Source: Sporodiniella umbellata (lineage: Eukaryota; Mucoromycota; Mucoromycetes; Mucorales; Rhizopodaceae). From it: 64,000 bases of DNA. Of this stretch, positions 32,343 to 45,062 are shown piece by piece (position 1 is the stretch's first letter; the number at the start of each line of letters is the position of its first letter). A program made the position numbers and the translations under genes. The stretch spans positions 62,001-126,000 of the forward strand of contig JAIXMR010000067.1 of the NCBI GenBank assembly GCA_025677835.1, given 5' to 3'. Below the pieces are notes generated by a model. The model made no database searches and was not told the origin of the DNA. It was given only the letters and a program-made list of their open reading frames with translations.

Positions 32343-35300
32343 TTATTTAAGAATGTAGGATAACGTTTCTTTTTCGTCTTCGTTCAAGAACTGAGCTAAA
32401 GAGTGGAACTGATTGAGATTTTGGCAATGACAGTTCTTCAGGAAGTCCGTCAAATATGCTTTCATGTCAGTTTGATAGACGGGATCGTCCTTCAGGTCAG
32501 GATTGTCTTCTTCATTGTCGTCTTCAATGTTAGCCAGCATGTCTGATAGGTATTTAATGTCATTGTTTCCAAAATGGTCGTCTTCTACATCGTCCCAATC
32601 ACCTCCATCTTCGTCATCTCCCACAGACTCTAAATCCTCAACATTTGTCTGGTCGGCTGTCAATGCATTTGCTGTGTCAGCAATTAGAAGCTTTATTATC
32701 TTCGCAGCAACAGGAATAGCTGTATATTGGTCCGGATCTGCTCAAAAGTTAAAACTATACTTCAGTAACGTAACCTTACTTTTTTTGGCTCTTGAACGAG
32801 TGACAATTCCTGCATTAGGATTTACCACAATTTCTCCTTTCACTTGAATATTTAATAAGAGAGGATCATTCACCATATATATTCTGGACAAAGCAATAGC
32901 GCTAGTCAAAAAAAAAAAAATCCTGTAAGCTGGACTGAATTGACAGATTAGTTCGTGAACCCTACCTGACTTTGAGAGTATAATAACCAGAGAAACTATC
33001 ATAATTGTCACACCAGGTTGTCATCAAAACCTTCAATCCCGATGTTCCATCAATTTCAGTACTGCGTAAATAATCAAAAACAGTGTCTTGTTGTGATATG
33101 ATCAAATGAGCAAAGACCATTACTAATGATTGGATGAAAGGTTGGGAGTCTGTATTGCATAGTCTGCCTAAAACAGAGGTCAAAAGGTTAGGCAGCATAG
33201 GAGCAATGCGATTGCCGGCTTTTTGGATTAAGGTGACAATTAATTCTCCTACAAACAAAGCTTCAGAGTCTGTTCCACTGGGTTCTAGCAGACGAGCTAC
33301 GAAATGGATAATGTAATCCAAAGCTGGCTTGCCAGAGTCGTCATTCCTACAAATTGCTAAGAATCTTGTAGAATTATTGTAATTTGACAAAACTTACCAT
33401 CGCATCAAGTGGTCACAGTCCTTTCCAATTAAGGTTTTTAAGCATTCCTGGCCACTCTGAAGCAAGTCCATGTCGTGCGTATTCCATACCAATTGCATTA
33501 ATTCTGGGAACATCTGCTCTGTAAATTCGTTAGGTAGAGGGTTTGGTCCAAAAGAAGCCATGGCTGTTAATAGATCGATACCAGACTATGGTGAACAAAA
33601 ATATCAGTAAAACCGCATTTTATGTATACATTTATGTATATATTAGGGAGCTTACAGACTGAACAATAGGGCCAACATTCGGTGCTGTAAATACTTGTTG
33701 GATAAATGGCAATGCTGTTCTGCACAAAGAGGGATAGTAGTAGTTGTTCTTGGCAAGCTCCTCAAATAAATCCAAAATATAGCTTGTAATAATGGAGTCA
33801 GTTGCGTATTTTTGCCAGACCTGCAAAATTCCTGGTGTCAGGATATTCTCATATTTAGCGGTGACTTCTTGGTTGATCTATTGTGATGGTTATTAATACG
33901 TCTAGAATCCCTATCTACCTTAATAGCAGAGCCCAAGGTGTCCAACAATAGCATAAGGGATTCTTCTGTGGCATTAGCCAAAAGCAAACAAGTGCCCTCC
34001 ATGATGTTGACTTGATAGTTGTAAATATATTCTGGGTTGAGGTATTTGCAATAGTTGTTCAAAGCTCTAAGTGCGGAAATTTTTACAGGAATACCGCTCT
34101 CCGGTGCTTGGAGTGCATGTACGGCGACAGAAACATACTGACTAGCCATTTCGGTAGGTAAAATCTTTGCAAATTCGGAAGCAAAAACAAAGGCACGGCC
34201 CTGCAAGAAAGGAAATTCAGCAGCCTTCATATCTTCCAGTACTACATGATCAAATAGACTTTTAAGGTCGAAAACAACATCTTTGCTGGGATCACTCAAA
34301 GCTTCAGTCAACTCTTCTGAGAGACGTCCAACAGACAATAGACATGCTTCTTGAATTTTCCACCAAGTATCGTTACTAGCTCTATTCTCATTAGATTCGG
34401 CAATATGACACTGGACAGCACCTGTTAATGCTTGAAAGAATGGGAGAGGGAATGCCTCTTGTAGAGACAGCAAAACATCGATTGATGCCACACGTGCATT
34501 AAACGTATATGTACCATCCTCTTCATCTGCTACATACTGATTGGCGTCCATAGACCACATTTCCATTTGCTCTTGTGTGATCTGCATGTATGAGATAAAC
34601 ACATAAAGCAACTGTTCAAAAAAAGGTGTAGTTTTGTCACCATCAAGGAAAAGATGTCTTGCAGTGCGCTTATTACAAGCCGCAGCTACAAAATCGAAAA
34701 GAACGTACAATAAGTTTTGGAATCCAATCTCATTTCCATCAGAATCTGCATACGTTTCGCCAACTCCATCAATATCACTAACAAACTCGAATACATAGCG
34801 TTCTCGCAGGTTGAAAAGATCCATCCAGATTGGCTCGAAAAGAGCGGGTAGATTAGGAGAGATATATTTAGGGAATTCAGAGCTGATAGTACACACACAT
34901 TTAACCACCTTCATCTTAAGTCCGTACTCCTCTGTAGCTCTCTTAGGATCGTCTTGAACATGATGATTTAATATGACAACATATGCTTCGAGCCACTGAG
35001 GTATGATAGGTGCAATAAACTGATCGGCTAATGTGGGGTTTTCTGCTCGCAATGTTGACAGCATCTCAACACAGCTTGTGAAAACGTCTACAGCTCTTCC
35101 TCGAGTACTAAAAGAGTAAGCCTAAAAAAGAGACGCATAAGTTTAACCCTATTTTTTGCAACACAATATATTTCACCTCATCAGAAGTCAAGATACGAAA
35201 CATTTCGGGAATCAAAACTGGTCCCACTTGAGGTAGCTGTTGAATGCTGATGTCTTTTTTGACCATTTCTAACAAAACGTGCATAGCACCATGAACACCG

Positions 35301-35873
35301 TCTGCATTATCTCCTTTCAAGTAGTTCAGCAATACATCGAATAAATTTGGCCAGTCTTCGGGGAAATCGTCATGTGCAATCTTGGAAACTACATAAGCGC
35401 TGACCACACGGATTTTGGATTCAGGGTCCATAAGCCCGGTGACAATAATTTCTCTTACAGCGGCTTTACTGTTGTTGAAGAGCTCTACATTTGTATAGGT
35501 TTGATCATCTTTAATCGACCAATTGCTTGTCACATAAGTCTTCAATGTCAATGCTGCTAAGTAAAAAAAAAAAAGACGGCCAAGTTAAGGACACTAATGT
35601 ATTGAGTCTATTAGTCTAAAAAAAAATCAAAAAGGATATTTGTCTTTGGGGAATGGGAAACTGCTGAGAAACTGTCAACTTGGCTAAGCTAACCGGAAAC
35701 TCTAAAAGTAACAATACAAGCTTGAAGGTTAAAAAAAAACTGTGAAAGGAATGACTTCAGCTTGTCCTACCAGGTTGAGCAGCAAGATCCTTGAGTTGAT
35801 TTTCTGCACTTTGTCTAATGGCTCCATCTGCATCGGCAACCCTCAGTAGTGTTTCGTATACAGCGTTATCCAT
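32343..35873 (-). CDS. KAP114: Importin-9 / KAP114 karyopherin beta
   Basis: Importin-9 carries histones H2A/H2B, TBP and ribosomal proteins into the nucleus. The start at 35873 gives MDNAVYETLLRVADADGAIR, and exon 2 gives EFPVSLAKLTVSQQFPIPQR. Long HEAT-repeat exons follow: YVVSKIAHDDFPEDWPNLFD, VHGAMHVLLEMVKKDISIQQ, YMQITQEQMEMWSMDANQYV, DTWWKIQEACLLSVGRLSEE, VFAHLIISQQDTVF, VNPNAGIVTRSRAK, an acidic stretch GDDEDGGDWDDVEDDHFG and YQTDMKAYLTDFLKNC at the end, all in the order of human IPO9. The length is about 1000 aa. The first two exons sum to 165 nt, so the third begins in phase 0. The intron before it is an AT-AC U12-type intron. Confidence 0.92.
35561..35639 (-). other. KAP114: U12-type AT-AC intron in KAP114
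   Basis: The minus strand reads CAA|ATATCCTTTTTG at the donor, TCCTTAACT at the branch site and TTTAC|TTAGCAGCA at the acceptor, 79 nt in all. Donor and branch match the minor-spliceosome consensus. Splicing at AT and AC gives IPQRQ-LAALTLKTYV, which matches IPQRQLASVILKQYV of human importin-9. The nearby AG acceptor breaks the frame. Confidence 0.85.
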
Positions 35874-36888
35874 GATATTTTATGAGAGTGTTACGCAGCT
35901 GAAAAAAAACGCTCTAGGACTGTTGTATAAAGGAACAGGAAAAAAAAACCGTGTATTGATCTGAGCCATATAAACTTCAATTGAAATGAATTGATGCGAA
36001 CACAGACAGTGGCTTAGCTTTAAATACAAGGTAAAAGAATAGCCTCCAACACTACAGCACAAGAGCAAGTGGGTATGTTTTTACGATTGGTATAACAGTG
36101 CTGTATTATATATATACAGTCGGATTAGATGTCTTAATAATTTGAATTAGTATGATTATTGTTTGTTTAGCCTATTCCGCTTCATAATGCTTTATAGATG
36201 TAAACAGAAGCTAGTGTAGCTCGAGATAAACATTAAGATATACTTAGCTTCAACAGAGGCCTTATAGTAGTAATATTTAAACACTGTGATAAACCATACC
36301 ATTGTAAACTTTTACAGCACTTTTGAGTAACAGGATCGGCTGAAATAAATACTAACGCTTGAAAAAAGCACTTTCACGAACTAAAACTGTTTCTGTGAAG
36401 AAAAAAGTTAAAAAGTGCTGAAAACGGCATAGTTTACACTAGTAGTTTTCTGACGCTTGAAACGCCATTACATGTTTAGGAAAAACTAGCTTATATCACA
36501 ATCCCCCCTTTTTTTACTCTATCTTACGGTCAATGAGGAAAACGTTTACTAATAACAGAGAAACCGATGACAGGTTGTAAAGAGTGACCAACACTTTATG
36601 CGGGAACTTTCCACCGAGAGTTGTACCCCTAGACTAAAACATACTCATTTCTTTACAGAAAATGTAAAACTACTTGACTTGAGTAATCTTACACTACAAT
36701 TTTATCAATTAGTATCGTTTTCTGTATCTACCGTATTAAAAATGTGACAAAAGCTGACATTAGCTTTTGTATATTCCTCTATACTGCATATTCATGTCCC
36801 GCTTTGTACAGACAAAAATATCAATTGCAGTGCGAAACTTGAACTTCTTTTCTTTTCAACTTTATAACATATAGCAACAGTATTTTAC
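35874..36888. other. 1-kb intergenic region between KAP114 and the J-protein
   Basis: Shared divergent promoter region. It contains the imperfect inverted repeat at 36297-36443 and no gene. Confidence 0.5.
36297..36443. repeat. Imperfect inverted repeat, about 145 bp
   Basis: The left arm (36297-36330) has TGTAAACT and CAGCACTTTT. The right arm (36407-36443) has their reverse complements AAAAGTGCTG and AGTTTACA. A small inner stem (CTTTCAC / GTGAAG) lies between them. It may be a decayed MITE or a structured transcript. Confidence 0.45.
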
Positions 36889-38373
36889 ATGACATACACT
36901 TCAAGGAGACCCGAGCCATATATACAGTCATATTGCAAAGAATGCTCTCAACCGTTAGAATTCCTACCTGCTGTGGGTATTAAAAATACCCAAGTGGACG
37001 TAACATGCTGGTCATGTCATAAAGCCTCAAAGTACGAGATTGACGCTTCGGGGAAGGTAAAGCCAAAGCAGATCCACCGCTGGTCCAGCAAAAAAGGAAC
37101 AGGTAAACTTGAGGTCTTAAGAATACCTTTCTAAATATCGGTATTTCATAGACGAAAGCCCAGTATCAACAGAGTACTATGACATCTTGGGCGTCCCTTC
37201 TCAAGCAACTGAGAGTGAAATAAAAAAGGCCTACAGAAAGTTAGCAATTCGATTTCACCCAGATAAAAATTTAAATGATACAACAGCTGAGGAGCAGGTG
37301 AGTTCATTTGTTGCGGTATACGTTGTGCTTCACAACTCACATTCGTTTAGTTTAAAAAAATCTCAGAGGCCTATCAGGTTCTATCTGACCCCATTCTGAG
37401 AAAACGCTATAACGAGTATGGTGGGGAAACCGGCATAAGACCCGATGGTGGTTTCAGTAAATAGAAAAAAAAAAAAGATAGGAAGAGTTTTCTCAAATAT
37501 TTCTATAGCGGATCCTCAAGAGTTTTTCAAACATACTTTTGGTGGTGAGCGCTTTGTAGACATAATTGGTGAGCTGTCCTTGGGAAAGGATATGAAAGAG
37601 ATGGCAGAAATTTATAAGGATGTGGATCCAAAGACGCTCACTCCAGAGCAGAAATTAGAAATAGAGGAAGAAAGAAAAAAATTTGAGAAAGCCAAGATGG
37701 CAGATAGAGAAGCGCGAGTACAGCATTTGTTTACAAAGCTAAGCAACAGGCTAAGTCTTTACACAGAATTGAACGAAGTACCGGAAGAGGCAAGATACGC
37801 AGCCTTTTCGAATATTGTGCAAATAGAGGCAGAAGATTTGAAAAAAGAAAACCATGGCGTTGACCTGCTAAACATGATTGGACGTACTTATTATACTAAA
37901 GGGAATCAATACCTTAGTAAAGGTATTGCTTTTGGTTTGGGTGGCGTGTTCCACTCTATGAGGGAAAAGGGCTATATATTATCCGAGACAATGAGCACTG
38001 TACGGTCCGTTATTGATTTACAGTCCAACATTAAAGAACTCCAAAAAGCCGAAGATAATGGTGCTTTGACCACAGATGAAAAAGAAAGACTAGAGGCTGA
38101 AACCTCCGCAAAAGTAATAAGTGTACAACATACTAAAATACTCAAAATTTGGTCTAGGTTTTGGATACTATCTGGAAAGGCTCGAAGCTTGAAGCTGAGA
38201 GTGTACTTCGAGAAGTGTGCGACAGGGTGCTCACAGATTCATCAGTATCTAAAGAAACATTAAAAAGCCGTGCCACTGGGCTCAAAATTATTGGAAGTAT
38301 CTATCAAAAAGTAAAGACAGACGTTACACCTGAAGATATCCCAATCCCCACCAGCAATAGTACATACAGTTAA
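36889..38373 (+). CDS. J-domain protein with N-terminal CxxC pair and DnaJ-X domain (Djp1/Caj1 type)
   Basis: A class C Hsp40 co-chaperone; the relative Djp1 acts in peroxisomal and mitochondrial protein targeting. Residues 12-45 have YCKECSQP and VTCWSCHK, a probable zinc ribbon. After an intron comes the J domain [38 protein letters not shown] with the HPD motif, and [20 protein letters not shown]. The DnaJ-X domain follows: [63 protein letters not shown] and [10 protein letters not shown]. Five exons. Total about 430 aa. The extra N-terminal CxxC segment is unusual for Djp1. Confidence 0.88.
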
Positions 38374-39523
38374 GGTCGATACTGTAAATCCAATATATTT
38401 GGCCTACCATAATTGTATATTTATAATGTTTATTTATACATCCGCCAATGGGGATTTTTTTTTTTTTGAATAAAACTGGCCTTTCAACATTTAGCATGTG
38501 CTTTCTTTTACCTCCAACACTGTCATTTATACGCTGTTTGGGTTTTTCCGCCCCTCTAAACTCAATGTGCGCTACGTAAACGAGTTTAGTTCCTCTCAAT
38601 ATTTAACAAAACTTTTTTTTAAAAAAACCGAATCAAGCGCTAAGAGGTTTAGGCTGTCATCGGGTATGCCTGGGCCTTTTGTACTTTTGTTTAGCGAAGA
38701 GTATTCCTATATTTAGATGTGTGTTCTAAGCTCAAGGACATATTTAGCTAAAAGGGGACTTGAGTACGCTATTTGCATTTAATTCAAATAGCCTTTATTT
38801 CAATTATACAATAGTATAGATAATCAGCATAGAGAGTCCTAAGGCTATTTCAGCTATACAAAATAGTGCACTTTTTTGAATGCTTTTGCCTCATACCCTT
38901 AAATAAAAGAAAATACGAAAACCAATTACTATATGATGGAAAGCATTTTAGTAGCACTTATTCAATACTAGATTTAACATACTTTTGTTTTTTATATGAT
39001 TCTATACATTCTGTTTTTGATGCATAAATATTTACAATATCTTTCTATAATCGTTATAAAAAATCCATTTATACTTTGTTTAGAGCTTATTTTACTTCCC
39101 CGTTGCCAATACAATCACTTATTTGACACATGATTAAAACAGCTGACGTCCCATCGGCTTTGGTTCGAAAAGAGCTATATCCAAGTGTATCCAAGACTGA
39201 TTTGGCCCCAACTTTTCTTTGAGGCCTAGTCTGCTTAATAGCATGCTTTTCTCTAACTTCAAAAGAACCCAAACCACAGTTTTAAGAGTATCGAAGACAA
39301 TCAAATGAGCTTTATTGGGTCACATTTAGCTAAAAAACAAAAAACTTTTTCTCCATTGTAAAGCTTTATAGGTTTTAGAAGACCAATTTTGAAAACAATA
39401 AAAAAAGCCTGTTGAAATGGCAGTATCAATACGTGACCCGATTTTTGAGCGTCACGTTTACTTGCGTTTTTTTTTTTTTTTTTTTTTGGACGAAAGAACT
39501 TTTATTCGGTTTTGTATAAAAAC
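38374..39523. other. 1.1-kb intergenic region
   Basis: No convincing gene. A 61-codon minus-strand frame at 39087-39272 has normal composition but no flanking exons or family match. Confidence 0.45.
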
Positions 39524-40373
39524 ATGTCAACCATTGAAAACCCAGTTACCCGCTTAGAAGACTTTCAAGGCTTCAAAGTGCTACCTATAAAAACATCGGA
39601 TTCTGTACGTCACTACATTTATGCAAGAAAACATCACAGCCAAAATTCTTCGCAAGACAAAAACGCCAATCGCACTTTGTTCCTGTTGAATCTTCCAGTT
39701 GATACTACAGACAGACATATACACAAACTGTTTAAAGGACACACAGTAACCGAAATTAAATATGGATCAGATACTGGATCGCAGCTAAGAAAATTGCTAC
39801 CTAGCGGATCATCAGCCCATGTTGTTTTTAAACACCCTAATGATGTAACAGAAGTTTTGAGCATGCAGCGTGTGGAAAAAAAGTGGGCTAAAGAAAACGA
39901 AAAAGAGCAGCCTTTAGGGTTTTCGCGTAAATGAAAAATGATAACAATGACAACCGCAATGTCCTTATTTGCTCCAAATCATAGGTTATACTTTAAAGCA
40001 CAAACTGTCAAGGCCAGATGCAAAGGAACTGCAGAATGAGGTGGATACCTTTATGGTCAAATTCAAAGAGGACGAATATAAAAAAGAAAGAGAAACTTTA
40101 GAAAGAATGAACCAGATGGATGATGACGGTTTTACAGTGGTTGTTCGACATAAGAAAAACAAAACAACAGCGGGTGATATAAGTGTGAGCGCTATTTCGG
40201 CAGAAATGGCAGAAACTATGCGTGCTAAGCCCAAAAAAGAATTGATCAACTTTTATCGCTTCCAGACAAGAGAAAAGAAACTTAACGAGTTATCTGAGCT
40301 AAGAAAGAAATTTGAAGAAGACAAGGTTAAAATATCAAAGTTGAAGCAAAGCCGAAAGTTTAAACCCTATTAA
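39524..40373 (+). CDS. RRP7: Ribosomal RNA-processing protein 7
   Basis: Rrp7 belongs to the UtpC subcomplex and is required for early 40S (SSU processome) assembly in the nucleolus. Two exons (39524-39926, 39985-40373) sum to 792 nt, giving 263 aa. It starts MSTIENPVTRLEDFQGFKVL. The RRM-like region has RTLFLLNLPVDTTDRHIHKL and SAHVVFKHPNDVTEVL. The RRP7 C-terminal signature is DDDGFTVVVRHKK and ELINFYRFQTREKK, with the terminal LRKKFEEDKVKISKLKQSRK and FKPY. Length and order are normal. An A-rich promoter with T tracts lies upstream. Confidence 0.92.
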
Positions 40374-40599
40374 TAAAATTATGAAAAAAATCTTTTTTGT
40401 GTTACAATTTCTTATTGACAACGCACGCAATCTCCTTATAAAGTAAATAATCAAAGAATAAACCCAAATAAAGGGGGAAGAGAAGCGCCCGAATTCTATT
40501 ATAATTCTTTTTTTATTCCTTGTTTTTTTTTTTTTTTTTTTTTTTTTTTTGGTTGTAAAACAAACGAAAAAGATAGAAAAAAAAAAAGAATTCAACAAA

Positions 40600-42881
40600 A
40601 TGCTGAGGCAACTAAACAGCTTATCCAAGATAACTACATCATCTATAAAGTACGCTGCTAATAACACTGCAGCATTTGTTGGTTTATCGCAATCAAAAGA
40701 AGATACGTTGCCCTCGCCACAAATGACTGCTTATTGGATTAGTGAAACCCAAAGGGGTTTGGTAAAACGAAAACAGAGAGAGAACCAATTGCTAACTAAA
40801 CCTGATATATCAGGAAGCATTTTTTAATGACGAGTTTGATTCAGCACAAACTATCTTTACTCAGCACAACCAAGAGTCGCCTTTCCATGCTGTTGGGTTT
40901 GCCTTGATGGCCTACATAGAGGCTATTTTGGGTTTCGAAAGTGAAAAGATACAGATAGCACTAGATCGTATTATGGCTGCTGAAGCGCTTGCTAAACAAC
41001 TAATTAAGCGTGTACGAAGAAAAACATGGCATAAAACAGTAGGCTCTGATTACAATGATAGTGATTCAGCATCAATTTTAGATCAAAATATATCAAACAA
41101 GCAAATAAGGTCTCCTGAAATACAGTATGAGCTACTAGCTACTAACTGTATGATGATGGCTTCTACTTTGCAGTTTTTGAAAAACAGCTGGATGGACTAC
41201 ATGAGGGCTGCTTACAAGCTGAGAAAAGCCTACAAATTGTACGATCAAATGTTTGCAACATTAACCGGACAACGATCTAGCGAGTATGCAACACACATAA
41301 AAAAACCTCTCAGAGAAAGAAGGCCCTCACCCTTCAGCTACCAAAGTGATACTAAGCGATTTAGCCTCTCAGATAGACCAACAATGAGATGCATGGATGC
41401 AAAACGACCTGTATCCACCATGAACCCCTCCCACTTAGAAGAGTCCAGAGAACTAATAGAAAATGCAATTGAAAGTGGTATATTTTTTGGAGTCGGCTTA
41501 TTCAGTTTGGTATTTTCTTTACTTCCGCCCAAAAGTAAGTTGTTTGTATTTAGGAAAAAGAGTATACTAATTGCCCCTAACTAGTCAACAAAATACTCAA
41601 TACTTTTGGTTTTCAATCTTCTCGTCCCTTTGCACTTCACATACTACAAAAATCTCTTAAAAACCATGGCCTATACTCATCTCTTTCAGCGCTTTCTTTG
41701 CTAGCTTATTATACCAACTTATCTTTATTTATTCACCCACACCTATTACCTAATTCACTTTCACTTAAAAAAGCACGCGAGATTCTGGACAAAATGAAAA
41801 CACATTTTCCTAGCGGAAAAATATGGAAGTTACTTGAAGGAAAACTATGTAAAATGGAAGGCAAAACACAGCGAGGAGTGGAAATTTTGAAGGGTGCTCG
41901 ACGCAAAGAAAGTATATGCGTAGACGTATCAACTGAGCAACTACACATTTTGACCTCAAAAAAAAAAGACCGGCTCGTATGTGAACTAGCGCAACTTCAG
42001 GCTTTGACCGTTTATGAAATGGGATGGTAAGAGAGCTACTGTATATGTCTGGTTTCTTATATTCTATACGAAAAAGGGGTCAAATATTTTTAGGCGATTA
42101 CTTCCAAGCTTCGGAAACATTTTTTCGTCTAGAAGGAATGAACAACTGGTCACGAGCTTTCTATCACTACATTGCTACCTGTTGCATGTTTGCAGATGAA
42201 GAATACGAAAAATCTGCTATGGAATTTATGCAGGTACCCATTATCCTGAAACGAAAAAGACAATCAGGAGGGAGATTGTTACCTAGCGAAATTTTTGCTG
42301 AAAGGAAAATCAAACACTGGAAATCTAAAGTAGACAAATTATACCTAGATGGTACCCTTCTTAAAAAAGCTGTTGTGATCAATCCACTTTGGGAACTGAT
42401 ATATCTTTGGAATGGATTTCCTCAGCTGGACTATCTAATGTTGCAATCAATACAAAAAACTTTAGAAAACGCCCTTAGCAAACATGTTGATATTGGCACA
42501 GACATTGGTCAAGCTTATCTCTTGTTAGGTGTTTGTATGAGGGAGTTAGGCGAATACGATCAAGCAGAAAAATACCTAAAAGAATCCATGAAAACAGATG
42601 ATAGTAATAGTGAAGATAAATGGGTCTTGTCATATACGTATTATGAGATGGCTGTTTTGACTTGCTTTAGAGTAAAAGAGTCAAAAGATGTATCATTGTT
42701 GAAAGAAGCGGACGTTTGGCTACAGCAGTGCGGAAAACATTTGACCCAAAAAAATGGCCATCTTGATCGTGCTGCAGCTGAGTCTTCACCTTCGGAAATC
42801 GATGGAGACTCGGACTGGGATAGTCGATTGCATGTTCGTTGCCAGCTTTTGACAGAGAAATTAGATGACTTTAGATTATAA
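40600..42881 (+). CDS. IML2: IML2 / TTC39-family outer mitochondrial membrane protein
   Basis: Iml2 is a TPR-like protein of mitochondria and lipid droplets, linked to inclusion-body clearance in yeast; TTC39 is the animal relative. Exon 1 (40600-40761) is joined over a 52-nt intron with CTAAC to give TQRGLEAFFNDEFDSAQTIF. The conserved core follows: FHAVGFALMAYIEAILGFES, AAEALAKQLIKRV, LRKAYKLYDQMF, the hallmark GIFFGVGLFSLVFSLLPPK, KILNTFGFQSSRPFALHIL, YEMGW, YFQASETFFRL and the TPR-like LLLGVCMRELGEYDQAEKYL. Four exons, about 690 aa. The gene is intact. Confidence 0.9.
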
Positions 42882-43921
42882 AAATGTATATATACCATTA
42901 TTACTGTTTTCTTTACTTTTTTTAACAAGGGAACATGGTTGCTGTAAATGCTGAACCAACATTGTTTTGTTCATTTTTATCTTATTTCTTTGTTTAAAAG
43001 ACAATTTAATGTTTTTTTTTCCTTGACAATCTAGCTTTGTGGTTATATTTCCAGTTATATGACTATTTTCTGTAGTATTGGATATGTATAATAGTCTGGA
43101 TGTCTTTTTGAATTGATAAAAAAAGCTGCCTTCTACGCTGAAAATCTCTGATTTGCAAGTTTATGTATAGAATTAAGTATATGTAAGCTTCTCTTTCGTA
43201 GATGGTCGCTTTTCAATAAATGTCTGAGAAGCAGCTAGCTTCAAACTAAATAAACCTCTAAAACTTAAATAAAGCTATTTCCGTATCGCTTTTTTTTAAC
43301 AAATTGTTTCTAAAAGGTTTGTTTAGCGACATATACCAACCAAAGTCCACATAAAATTTTTGACATTTAAAAAACTCTAGTAACATTGGTCGTTTCTATA
43401 TATATATTTGCTTTTTATATTATACTGAGTTATGTGTCTTTTTTTAAAAATTGTAAAGTTGAACACAACTGGCCTTGCTCATAAAAGAAATCAGGCTTTC
43501 AAAAATCAAGTATTCCAAACGAAGGTTTTGTAAAAGCTATTGATAGCCTAGACATAATCGTTTTTTATATGTTTTCTATATACTGGCTTTAAAAACAGCG
43601 AAGGATTGATTGTATCTTTAAAACCAAGTTTGCTTTATCAACAACGAATGTTTTATTTGAATCAAAAGCGCTGATCAAAATTTGACGCGTTTGTATCTCC
43701 ACTTGGAAAATCCAGAGGTTACCAAAAAAAAGAAGAAGATGGGGATATGAAAGTGGCCCTGCGGCTATCCAATAGCTACTTTGTATATTTTGCCCTTTTG
43801 GTACGATTTATCAGGTATTTCTATATAACTCGGAGACTAGAATTTATCGTGTAGTTTCTAAAAGTATGAGGCAAGTCTATTTTTAAAACTTCGCTACCAA
43901 AAAAAAAACACAAAAAAAAAA

Positions 43922-43956
43922 GAACAACGAACAACGAACAACGAACAACGAACAAG
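43922..43956. repeat. 7-bp minisatellite (GAACAAC x5)
   Basis: Four perfect GAACAAC units and a fifth with one change, downstream of IML2. Confidence 0.9.
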
Positions 43957-44681
43957 GATAAGGGGGTGATATGGCGGTACTTTTTTAAACGTGTTTCATC
44001 TTTTAGCTGCTATTCTTACTTTAAAGCACGTAAAAAGTTCTTTTTAAGGGGTTGTCTAAAGTGTGGCATATCATAAGGGTAGGGCAAAGTCAAAATACCC
44101 AACATGGGCTTGAAAATTAATCCTTGATAAAGGTTGAACAAAAAGCTTGACAGATTTCAAAAAAAAAAAAAAAAAAAAAAAAAAGAAGCCGTTTTAATTC
44201 AATCAAGGTGTTACGTTTCCCAGTTGCATAGAATTTGCCTTTTCTTTTTTGGAATTAAATAAGCCCTCCGAAAAAAACACTAGGGTGTGCTACAGACAAA
44301 CTTTCGTCTATGATGTTTTTGGGGCGTTTTTCCAAATCAGGCTGAAGAATTAAAATTGCGGGGCAATAATTTTTTCTTTTTTTAAAAAAAGATAAAAGTT
44401 CTTAATACAAGTCATTTGACTGTACCCTGTCTTTTAATATCGTATCCACCACGCGCCCCTCTTCTATATCATCTATGTATCTTTTTTGGAAAGAAAGAAA
44501 AATTAGCAAATCGTGAACATATTGTCTGATTCCAAGTTAACTTTTTTTCTTTATCTCGAATCGCCCTGTTTCTACTGAGAAAGAGATGAAAAAATCTTTC
44601 TTTAGAAGAAGCTAGCTTAGTTTACTGCTTTTTGTTTAAAAAAAAATTACGCAACCAAAGTTTTGTGCAATATCGTGATAT

Positions 44682-45062
44682 ATGTTATCAGTATCTTCGG
44701 AATATGAGTCGAGAACAAACTGTCTGCTGTTGACAAGTAAACATAATGACGATATGGACCATATAATGTTAGCGTACGAGAGTACTAAGAAAATTAGTAA
44801 GGATTTGTGTAGTATTTTTCTTGGGTATGCCAACGTAGTACATTTTCAAATAATGGCAGGTGCCCAAAATTCTATAATCAGAGAGTCTTCATTTAACACC
44901 GTCAATATAAGAAAATCTCGGTTTTTCTTTGACTCACAAGACTATAATAAAAAAGGGGGGATAGGCTGGCGGATCAAAATGAGTTTAATAGCTACATACG
45001 AAAATCATTGCATTTTTGTCGTCGAGGGGAAAGCCTATGGTAGACTCGTCAAAGCTAAATGA
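44682..45062 (+). CDS. Weak hypothetical frame, 126 codons
   Basis: Not recognised. The frame starts MLSVSSEYESRTNCLLLTSK and ends CIFVVEGKAYGRLVKAK. Its mixed composition (His, Met, Gly and Ser present) is better than a random AT-rich frame would give, but there are no flanking exons, no family motifs and no neighbours to support it. Confidence 0.2.
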   Translation: MLSVSSEYESRTNCLLLTSKHNDDMDHIMLAYESTKKISKDLCSIFLGYANVVHFQIMAGAQNSIIRESSFNTVNIRKSRFFFDSQDYNKKGGIGWRIKMSLIATYENHCIFVVEGKAYGRLVKAK

